DNA of 64,000 nucleotides from NCBI GenBank assembly GCA_035222895.1, contig JAVYIG010007845.1, positions 32,453-96,452 of the forward strand, read 5' to 3'. Below, in pieces: positions 1-9,139 of this stretch. The DNA comes from Strongylocentrotus droebachiensis. Its lineage: Eukaryota > Echinodermata > Echinoidea > Camarodonta > Strongylocentrotidae. The translations under genes and the position numbers were made by a program. A model generated the notes under the pieces. It made no database searches. It was not told the DNA's origin and saw only the letters and a list, made by a program, of their open reading frames with translations. Within the stretch, counting starts at the first letter, position 1, and every line of letters starts with the position of its first letter.

Positions 1-15
1 CTGGATCCGCGCCTG
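1..15. mobile_element. Right end of a hAT-like transposon cut by the window edge
   Basis: On the reverse strand the first 15 bases read CAGGCGCGGATCCAG. They share CAGGCGCGGA with 9071-9080, where it looks like the left terminus of an element. hAT termini commonly begin CAG followed by a GC-rich stretch. The element body would lie off the left edge. The assignment rests only on this terminal motif. Confidence 0.3.
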
Positions 16-174
16 CATATATAGGCATATATTATGGGCAATCTAAAGTAGGCCTGTCAGGTGTTTGTCCGTTGTTATTGCATTTCTTGTCGTAATAAGT
101 CGATTTCATGTAAACGAATATTTAGAACATAATCACTCTTTATATACTCTTCACATTTATTACTGCCCACCCAT

Positions 175-1548
175 GGGCTTAGATTCGTGTGCTTTGTGAG
201 CGAGCAAGAATGTAAGATTTGTCAGGTCCAATTGCAACTGATTATAGATCTTGTTATTTAGATGAAATAACCAATATGGTTTTAAGCACAATCTCATAAT
301 GAAAAATGAATAAGGCATTTAATATGTTACTTATAATGATATACAATAAATGCAAGGGAGCGTAGCAAGTGAATTTTGGAGGAATATGGGGGGTATTTGC
401 TCTCGGTCGCTTTAAAGTAAGGGCACATGTTAGGGAGGCTATGATAAATCTATTGTTTCGGGAGAGATGAGGGTTAATAAAAACATCTTGTCATTTCACG
501 TATAATTAAATGCTGCACACTTTGTAAGTGACAAAGAGACATGTATGTAGGTAAAAAGGGACACTTATCAAAAGTAGTCAGAGGAACTTATTATATTTGA
601 AAACGAAAAAATTGCACTTTTCAAAAATGAAAAGGTCAGTTATCAGAGATGAAAAGGGGCAGTTATCAAAGGTGAAAATTGAAACTTCCTTCACCTAAAA
701 AGTGCACTTATCAAGGGGTTAAAAGGGTAATTTATAAGAAAGGGGAAGGGGCACTTATTGCAAAAGAAAAAGGGGCTGTTATCAAAGGAAAAAGGGAGAC
801 ATCTCGTACCTAAAAAGGGGCTCTCATAAGAGATGAAAAGGAGCAACTATAAGAAGGGGAAAGATATACTTATTACAAAGGGGCACTTATCAAAGTAAAA
901 AGGTGACCCGGCCATCAGATTTGGATATGGGCACTTATCATAGGTGAAAATAGGCATTGATTAGAAAGGGGAAGGGACACTTATCAGAAGGGAAACTGGG
1001 CAAATATCAGAGGAGAAAAGGGACACTTCTCGCACCTGAAAAGGTGTACTTATAAGAAATGCCTCTTAGAGAAATAAAAAGGGCACTTTCAAAGAAAAAA
1101 GGGGCAGTTATCAGAAATGTAAAGGTCAACTTCTCATACCTAAAAGGAGGAACTAATAAGAGACGAAAAGGTGCATTTATTAGGAGGGGGAAATGGCATT
1201 TACTACAAAGAAATGGGCACTTATGGAGACGAAAAGGAGGTTTTATTAGCAGGGGAAAATTGCACTTATTACATAAGGAAAGGGGCTGTTATCAGAAGTG
1301 AAAAGGGGTACTTTTTATACCTAAAAAGTTGCTCTCATTAAAGATGAAAAGGGGCAATTATTAGAAAGGGGAAGATACACTTGTTACAAAGCTGTAATTG
1401 TTGAAGTAAAATTGGGCTACTATCAGATTTTAATAGAGTTTCATATCGGAGATATTTTTTTTTAAGGTACATATTTTGAAAGGGGGCACTTTGGAAATAC
1501 TAGACAAAAGTGGGGGCAATGTGCCCCTTACCCCTCCCCCAAGCACAG
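175..1548 (+). repeat. Minisatellite-bearing dispersed repeat, copy 1
   Basis: The first ~350 bases share segments such as TTTAAGCACAATCT and GCATTTAATATGTTA with copies near 8.4 kb and, inverted, near 24.9 kb. From about 540 to 1545 the sequence becomes a degenerate tandem array with a ~30-base unit built on AAAAGGGGCACTTATCA. The 3' edge (reverse strand CTGTGCTTGGGGGAGGGG) resembles the end of the copy at 24174. Short ORFs inside are by-products of the array. The transposon class is uncertain; the ends are faintly hAT-like. Confidence 0.6.
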
Positions 1549-1588
1549 ACGATAGTATACAAAACAACTTGTACAAATAAAAATTAGT

Positions 1589-1594
1589 TTTATT
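1589..1594 (-). terminator. Candidate poly(A) signal of the acetyltransferase gene
   Basis: AATAAA on the minus strand, about 640 bases past the stop codon at 2230. It is the first clear canonical hexamer I noticed downstream. It lies next to the repeat copy, so the true 3' end may differ. Confidence 0.25.
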
Positions 1595-1787
1595 CAGATG
1601 AGTAAGATATAGCTTTTACACGTTTTTGACATGAGATCATCTAGATCTTCCAGTGCAGCATTATTATTTCAAAACAATTATATAAGTATAATATAGGCAA
1701 AATTATAATTTTCGGTTGCTTTCCATTGTCCATTCACTACGATGCATTATCTAGAACTATATTAGTCTCCATACAGTGAACGACTAA

Positions 1788-1835
1788 GCTCACGAGACCG
1801 GGAGCCCATCAGATCGAAACTGTCGGTCTCGCACC
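1788..1835. repeat. Short dispersed hairpin element, copy 1
   Basis: CACGAGACCG and CGGTCTCG form an inverted repeat around a ~22-base loop that contains GCCCA. A related hairpin with the same stem sequence and GCCCA in the loop lies at 62347-62395. Confidence 0.4.
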
Positions 1836-2229
1836 CCTTCTAATAACTCTACTAAGGCTTCTTGACCCCAACAATGTCAGCTTTGCGGGCTGTCAGCCTT
1901 CTGGGATTTCCTCATCATTTAATTGTATACGTCATTATCTGATTACAACACTTTGGAGTATCTTCTATTCTTATCCTCCCCTAATTCCATAATAAAAAAA
2001 TACAGGTTTCGTCTTCAAATAAAAAATAATAGTTGGTCTACTATTAGCCCACCTATCAGTCTCCTATTTGCCCCCCCCCCCACCCACCCCCCCCCCCCTC
2101 CCCAGCGTTTGCAGTTTCGATTTTTTTTTCTTCTTCAAAATATCAATTCTTACTTGATCCCCAACTGCCAGAGGAAATGATTTTGCGATTCTTGACTACT
2201 TGAGTGACCGATTCTACCTATGTAGTACG

Positions 2230-2448
2230 TCAGACGGTTTGGAACGTAATAGGTTTACCACTCGAAGATTTTAGCTCATCACCCTCGGCTAGTTTCTTTA
2301 TGTTTGACTCAAAAAAGCGCCAGTATTCGTTGGGGGTGGTCGACTCCGTAAAATTTGTTGCTCCTATAGAGGCGTAAAATTTCCTGGTATTGAGGTCGTT
2401 AGTATCCACTGCAAAACTGAGCCTGCTGCTTCTTTGAGTCAAGCAATC
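2230..2448 (-). CDS. Acetyltransferase exon 4 (C-terminal)
   Basis: Follows acceptor TTTATTCATGCAG in phase 0 and encodes residues 119-190, ending at TGA. It carries the DTNDLNTRKFYASIGA segment, the GNAT motif B region with Tyr143. The last ~20 residues (GDELKSSSGKPITFQTV) extend beyond the usual SSAT C-terminus. Confidence 0.85.
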   Translation of the reverse strand, partial: DCLTQRSSRLSFAVDTNDLNTRKFYASIGATNFTESTTPNEYWRFFESNIKKLAEGDELKSSSGKPITFQTV

Positions 2449-5400
2449 CTGCATGAATAAAAAGTAATGATACATTACTTGAGGCAGTGTCAGATTGGGG
2501 GAGGCACAACGGGTCCGCTCCCCCTCCCACAACACAATTATTGGCATGTCTGACGTACAGGACAAAAAATGGTGGCCCTTTAATTATGGAACTGCTTTCA
2601 GAATAATTATGCCCCATTTTAAAAAAGTCCCGGATCCGACCATAGCCTTCAAAATCGAACAAGAATATTGAAGATTTTTTTTGGGGGGTGATGTTTCAAG
2701 ATTTATATGAAAACTCGACTGCAGCTATTTTCGAAGAAGCAAAACTTTATAATATTTTGAAAGCCTTCGTGATATAAAAATCAACCTTGTTACCGAAACC
2801 AACATTTTGTGATTTCTGTGTGTGTTTTTGTGGTGTGATTTGGGAAAAGTAAATATTTAATAACATTAATAAATAAACGAGTAAATAAGAGAAATTCAGT
2901 TTTTGACCAGCTGTCATCAGATGGGGGGGGGGTAAATGGGCATTGTGACAAAAATCCAATAGTAAAAATGTCCAACTCGAAATTTAAAACAATTTTTACA
3001 AATATTAGCCCCGGGCATTCTTTGAATTTCGACAAGTTGTGTTTTTTTTAACACGCTGCTTGGTGATATTGTTCTGCTGAGACCTGGTACCACTGACTGC
3101 GTGTCTAATATAAATCATGTTAGGATTACGTAATACGCCATTGTCATGTTCGCACAATACTTTTGAAATTCCTTTGGTTGATTTTTCGAAAGTAGTTGCT
3201 GTCGTGTTGTAGATGATTTCTTAACTAGATGAAAATTACACTTTTTATTCTTAAGTTGTTAGGCATAAAGATTTTTTTATTCGTTTCAGAGATTTTTCAC
3301 TCAAATCCAAAACTCTCGCATTTATTGCTTTCTTATATTGGCACCAAAATGCGGGCTACGATCTCAACGTTTTTGGAGATAGGGGATACTATGCCTTTTT
3401 GTTTTGGCTAGGCCACATTTAAATTTAAAAGACATCCAAATATATTCGGAGCTCACTGCGTGGGATAGCACTAAAAAATATGGATTGACAGTTTTGTAAC
3501 ATGAAATTTTCTCCTTTGAAGAGGGGGGGGGGGGGGTCAGCGTATCAACGTCACTTTATATATGGATTACCATCTTTTAGGACAGTTTTAAGTCTCATAA
3601 ATGAAAATGGATTAATTGTCGTGCTTATTACACAATGTCTGGTCAAAACTTAAATGAAAGAAAGGGACTTACCTTCGCTACTGCTTTCATAAGGCCTACT
3701 CCTAGACGGTTGCCTGTAAGAATGACATATCCAACCACAATTTGTTTTATTCAGGTTTATCTTTTTCATAGCTCTTCTCTTTCTGAATAGATACCATCAC
3801 ATTTTTCTTTATCTTCTCTTCCTTTTTTTCTACGCCTTCTTCTCTTTCTTTTTTCTACCTCCCTTTGTTGATTTTGTCCTTCTCATTTTACTTTCACATT
3901 GCCTTCATGTTCTGTTCGGTTATTTCATAATTCAAAAAACATTAAGAATTTTCAAAGCGCATAATAATTAGGCCGAAAATTACATTCTCTATATGCAATT
4001 AACATTGTAAAATTACGCTTCACATTAGGAGATGTTATCTTCATCTAGATCGTTATTGATCAGTCATTATTATGAGTGAACCCATCGGATTTTAGATAAA
4101 TCTCCCCCCCCCCCCCCACACCTCCATTTGCATTGTATATTCTCTCAACATCGTTGTTTCATGCAATATATTCATATTTTCTTTCCTTTATGTATAAATT
4201 ATGTCAATGTAGCCCCTCTTTGGTGCCACATATGTAAAAAGGGATTAACCCCTTTAAAGTATGGCATGAATAGCTATACCTACAGTAGTGATCGATAGGA
4301 GAGATTTTGTTGTAACTTTGTGGCGAAAGCAAATTGTTTATATTAGCAAATAGTTCTTGTGAGTGAGTCTTGCCAGAGGTTCCACCTTTTAACCTATAGG
4401 GCATATAGGGCGAAACTTCTTGGAACTTCTTGGACTGCTCCATATTAATTGCTATAGGGGTAGAAAGCTTTTAAGATAAAAGTATATTTCATATTTGTAT
4501 GTTATCTGTTAATTCTAGCTATTATCACTTTGCATGACTTTGCTTATGATATATATTCAATGTCTTATATTACTGTATAAATGACTCAAGGATCAACACC
4601 CACAACCAACTATTACTATTCAGACCCCTTTCCTATAATAATGGTATATCCGATATACCAACATCCAAGATTTTCTTGAGGCATCTTCCTCTTTCGCTAT
4701 TGCGAAGATGGAGAGGAAGCATCCTCGAAACATCAGTCTTCAATAACTTCTGTTTTTCCCTGCCCTTTCAGGTAAGATCCAAAAGTCATTTATTTATATT
4801 TGATTATTTCAATGTTCAATAGTTTGTTATACATTATATATATGCATCATTACTAGATACTAGATGTGACATATTTAAGTGGATTTAAATGAATATCGTT
4901 AATCATGTGACACTATGCGTGTCTCACCAACTTCTTAATTGGAACAGTATAACTAAGTTTACTTTTATACATCTGGAGATAGGTTTAATATCATATACCA
5001 CATCTTGATATAAATCTCACTCAAGATAACCAGTTTATTTGAATGTTACTAACCATTTTCAATGATTGTTCATTGTCAAGCACGTGTTGTTTAGTATTGT
5101 CTAGCAGCGTGTGTACCGAGCGATTTGTATAATTATATCCTTTGGAAATCAGCGCCAAAGTTATAAGTAATGGGCTATTCCAAAACAAATAAACAGTATT
5201 ACCCTGGTCAAGCAGATAGGTTGGGTTCTCTATCTTGCCGCAGTAATATTGTGCGAACTCTAATGTATGTGATTAAAGACTTTCCTGAATAATATTGTGC
5301 AAGACCACCTCTTGAATTGCATACATTGTTTATAAATATTATGTACTAACACAGTTATTATAAAACACTAATATGATAGTTATTAATTATTCTCTCAAGA

Positions 5401-7663
5401 TACACCATGATTTATCATTAAGTATTTAAACTATATTTGATTGATTAAATGCTTCTTTCACTATTACGAAGATGGAGAGGAAGCATCCTCGAAACATCAG
5501 TCTTCAATAACTTCTGTTTTTCCCTGCCCTTTCAGATCAGGCTAAAGATCGTCACCTCATGACACCCCTATCAACCTGAGACCCTCTGTAATTTGTCAAA
5601 CTTAGTTTTTTTTTTAGCCATAGAGATAATATCTCAACTTATTGCCATGAAGTTAATGTAATGTAACCAGGAGTTACAGATTCTTGTAAATATATTGTAA
5701 ATATGCTTTGTATTACTCAGTAATAAAGGAACTTATACACTTCCTTTATATTTCCTAGTACTCTAGTTTATTTCGAGATAGACTAGATTCGTGTTGATTG
5801 AGTATGTGTGTGTGTGTGCTGTAAGTGTTTGATTTAAACAGGGACGTGATAGAGAAGGACTGGAATCAAGCCGCTCTCCTTTGACCCCATGCTCCAAGCC
5901 GCCGAAAAGTTATGCGCTAATCTGCAACTGTTGACCAGATGGTGAGATAAAAGAGCGCATGAATTTCAGGATTTAGAATTCCTACACCAGAAAATGGTAC
6001 CACAGCAACTGTTCGCTGTCCCTGTCAATGATTTCTCATCCATTGTTGAATATGTAAAGAGGAGAACAAGCGAACACAAACTTGTGTAATTTCATCCTTT
6101 TTTAAACTTCAAAAATACAAAAAACACGCAAAAACACGCATTAACAAACTTAATGTTATTGAAGATTGTAAATCATGGATCAAATAACGGGACATTAAAA
6201 CATGCACAAATTAGCGCATTATCCTAAACTATTGAGTTTTTGTCAGGATGTAATTTTTCTTTTACCAACTCTGGCACACAAATTATAGGAAGGACGGAGT
6301 TCTAAATTTGGAAATGTGTTTGATGCACTATTCCCAATACAATCCCCATATAAAGTTTTTGATTTACACTGAAATTTTGCCTGTAATTCAATATTTTGTA
6401 ATAAATGTAAAACTGGTGCCTGGCTTCCGAAAGTCCCCGCAGTGGAAGCGCGGTTCGGAGCATGGAACTTCAAAGCCATGTGGAATGTTACACATCCCAT
6501 TGTTACGCTTTTACTCACGAATGCGTTTGAATAAATTACAAGAGTTTCGCCGGCTTGATTCCAGTCCTTCTCTATCACGTCCCTGATTTAAACTTGTTTC
6601 TGTGGACCCGACAGGTGGGGAAATAACTAAATTCCGCTGCGCTAGATAAATTAATGATCCTCTCCCCACCCAAAAAAGTTCGGTGCTACATAAACATGAA
6701 ATTTATTGCTGTAAATAAAGTTATAGATAAGAAGGTGAAAAGCTTTGTTCATGCAGCACGTGGGGTTCAAATGCACACATTGTAAGTGGGAATAATGCAA
6801 ATATATAATTTATAAAAGATGAATTTTTTTTTTCTGAACGAGGGATATGTTGTACATAAATATTGACGTGTGTCACGTGTCAGTATACATTATTAAATGG
6901 AACTTAGTGCATGGAAGAACAGCGGTAGAATCATAAATTCTTCAACAATATCAATGAAAGGAAACTTTTCCACCCTATTCCATGTATGTAGGGGAATTTG
7001 ACAAAAATATCATACCCTTCCCTCGATCGTAGCTTTTAAGAAAGACTCATATCCTTCATACCTCTATGTTCCGCGTCCACAAAGAGCCCAGTGAGGTATG
7101 CTGTACGACCAGACAGAGGGCAGAACATGTCGCTCACACCTACAAAACCCACTGCCTTTTCTCCCGTGTTGGGCCCGTCTTCAGGTGGGCAATATATTGC
7201 CAGGTAGAATCTAAATAGTGGTTTTGGTCCGAATCCGTCTTCACGGAGCACTGTTGAGAAAAAAGAACAAAGTGATTATCAGAAACGGTATGAATTGCTT
7301 ACAAACACAAAACAAATCGTAGATATTTTTCACTGTCTTACATATTTATTTTTTTTTAAAGTTAATGATGCATTAAATTTGTTTTTGTAATTAACAGATA
7401 TCCTTTCTGAAAACAGCAAGAGCTAGGACCTGTTTAAATTCATGAAAACATCAAGAAGTGAATTTCTCTTTATGGTTTTGGCGCTTTAAACAAACAGTGT
7501 ATGACTTCTAAAATAAGAATTATTACACGTTTTATCATTATATCAGGCACGTTACCACGCCCCCTAACCCCCACAGTTTAGAGAGAGTTACAGAGAGACA
7601 GGGATGAAGACACGGAGAAAGAGAGAATGACAGGGGAAAAGAGGAGGACACACAGACACACAG

Positions 7664-7710
<47 letters not shown>

Positions 7711-7880
7711 GACAAGCACACACACATATATATTATGAAATAAATTATAAACGTACTGTCTTCTGTAGTGGTTGGACCCCCAAATGCTGCATCACCCGTG
7801 TGTACGCGGAGCTTCATTGCAAGCTCGAATAGAGCTTTACAATCCTCTATTTTCCCTCTCCGAATCGTGTACGAAGCCAT
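2230..7880 (-). CDS. GNAT N-acetyltransferase, diamine acetyltransferase (SSAT)-like, 190 aa
   Basis: Four coding exons on the minus strand: 7880-7757, 7250-7062, 3713-3673 and 2448-2230. All introns are GT/AG and the phases join (1, 1, 0). The 190-aa product aligns along its length with spermidine/spermine N1-acetyltransferase (171 aa in human). The N-terminus YTIRRGKIEDCKALFELA matches the first strand and helix, EDGFG near residue 45 matches SSAT EDGFG, LFVDAEHRG (97-105) leads into the acetyl-CoA loop, and FY (142-143) holds the expected general-acid Tyr. The family moves acetyl from acetyl-CoA to a primary amine in the cytosol. Oddities: SSAT has Glu-Asp after YL in the polyamine site, but here the residues are Thr95-Gly96; the loop reads RGNRLG instead of RGxGxG. 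The substrate may therefore not be spermidine; thialysine or another amine is possible. The start is the first ATG of the frame. Family is sure, substrate is not. Confidence 0.88.
3673..3713 (-). CDS. Acetyltransferase exon 3 (41-nt microexon, acetyl-CoA loop)
   Basis: Acceptor TTCTTACAG and donor GTAAGT bound 41 bases. With the single G carried over from exon 2 it gives GNRLGVGLMKAVAK, the pyrophosphate-binding loop and start of the following helix in GNAT folds. Without it exons 2 and 4 do not join in frame, which supports the call. Confidence 0.82.
4692..4771. repeat. 80-bp direct repeat, copy A (possible Penelope-like LTR remnant)
   Basis: Matches 5456-5535 over 80 bases with two visible differences. 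Both end in a pyrimidine run and TTTCAG. Inside, AGGA-AGCA-TCCT followed by CGAAAC resembles stem II and the GAAAC strand of a hammerhead ribozyme core, as found in Penelope-like element repeats. No reverse transcriptase is seen between the copies. Confidence 0.45.
5456..5535. repeat. 80-bp direct repeat, copy B
   Basis: Second copy of 4692-4771, about 684 bases downstream in the same orientation. A 200-base unique stretch follows, with AATAAA near 5722. The pair lies in the intron between acetyltransferase exons 3 and 2. Confidence 0.45.
5839..6585. mobile_element. 747-bp MITE with 35-bp perfect terminal inverted repeats
   Basis: The left end at 5839-5873 begins CAGGGACGTGATAGAGAAGG and its exact reverse complement occupies 6551-6585. 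ATTTAAA(C) flanks both sides (5832-5839 and 6586-6593), a 7-8 bp target duplication. CAGGG ends with an ~8-bp duplication fit the hAT superfamily. There is no transposase; ORFs inside are short and non-matching. The perfect repeats suggest recent insertion into this intron. Confidence 0.8.
7062..7250 (-). CDS. Acetyltransferase exon 2
   Basis: Acceptor TTTTTTCTCAACAG and donor GTATGA. Encodes residues 42-104 plus the first base of Gly105. It contains EDGFGPKPLF, a loop PPEDGPNTGEKAVGF equivalent to the SSAT loop before the GF(A/V) strand, and AYLTGLFVDAEHR. Confidence 0.85.
7660..7735. repeat. (GA)n and (CA)n microsatellite
   Basis: A run of GA dinucleotides, followed by ACACACATATATA, in acetyltransferase intron 1. 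It gives spurious Ser/Leu-rich ORFs on the minus strand. Confidence 0.85.
7757..7880 (-). CDS. Acetyltransferase exon 1 with start codon
   Basis: ATG at 7880, donor GTACGT right after 7757. Encodes MASYTIRRGKIEDCKALFEL and continues to TTTED, 41 codons plus one base. A (GA)n microsatellite begins about 20 bases into the intron. Confidence 0.85.
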
Positions 7881-8335
7881 GGATGATGTCGACGGTTTCG
7901 ATCAGTCATACAGGTGATCATTCACAGTTTAGGATTTGAGAAAGAAGGCAGTCAACAAGCGACTGATGTGTGATACGCGTTTAGTAGACTATACGAAGAC
8001 CCCGGACGAAGACCTTAGCTGTAATGGCCTTTTGAACCCCACCGGAAAAGCATCGGGTACAGTCCATGAACTTGACATACAGTTATAAACCTGTACATAT
8101 CGGATATCAGCCGTCGAGAATCGGGTATCTCCCTACACCTGCTGCATGCCGCCGAAGATGGCGTTTTCAACGTTACCAACCAAAAAAGGGCACTTCCTCG
8201 AAGAAGAAAAAAGGAGCACTAGCTTCAAAGGGCCGGAAGCCCCACAACGAATAAATACCATTTTTAGACATTGGTATATATCCCTACATTGTCATGATGA
8301 TATCAATATATCTGTTTCTCTCTTTACATGGTCCA

Positions 8336-8841
8336 AGATACTGCTCAAGTCTCATACTTTGCAGTTGGGTGTGATGGTCTAAATATTAATTTGCAAGCGA
8401 GCTAACGAACCTTTTAAGATTCTTATAAAGAGGCTAAAAACAAATCCTGATGACTTTTAAGCACAATCTAATAATGAAAGAATCAAAAGACCTTTCATTA
8501 GTAACATAATGATACTACTATAAAATTAATGCAAGCTTTAGCTCAAAACGGACTCTCACCAAAGAAGAAAAAAGGCAATTAAAAAAAAGGGAAAAGGGGC
8601 CCTTATCAAAATACAAACGTGTAGCTCTCAGATATGAAAAGGGGCCATTATCAAAGGTGAAGAGGGTGCTAATCGGGGTGGTAAGGTGTGTTTCTCGTAT
8701 CAAAATGAAATGAAAAGGTGAAAGGGCACTACAAAGGAAAAGCAAGAAATACTTGTAAAAGCAATGAGGCACTATTCCTATGTAAAAAGGTGCATTCATA
8801 CCTGAAAAGTGTCACTTCCTCTCCCAGGAGCGCCGCCTCTG
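8336..8841 (+). repeat. Minisatellite-bearing dispersed repeat, copy 2
   Basis: Shares GTGTGATGGT, TTGCAAGCGAGC and TTTTAAGCACAATCTAATAATGAAAG with copies 1 and 3, then passes at about 8560 into AAAAGGGGCCCTTATCA-type repeats. The right edge, reverse strand CAGAGGCGGCGCTCC, resembles CAGCGGCGGCGGAGC at the 25299 end of copy 3, so the ends may be terminal inverted repeats. It stops three bases before the target duplication of the next transposon. Confidence 0.55.
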
Positions 8842-9139
8842 ACCGTACATGCAGGGGCGTCACTAGACCTTTTTCAGTGGGGGGTGTAGAGGCCAACGAT
8901 TACCGACAAAACTAGCCACCAAATACCGACAAAATTAAATGTCCCAATATCTACAAATTTAACCCTATCTATAGTACTTGCGTATGCGCAAATGGTCATT
9001 TTCCTCGACGACTTAAATATGCGAATTATTTCGTCAACTAACTTCAGCATCATAGCTATATATTTTAATGCAGGCGCGGAGCTAGGATCTGTTTTTAGGG
9101 AGGGGCGGTAGTGAGCAGGCGAATCACTTAGAGGGCGCG

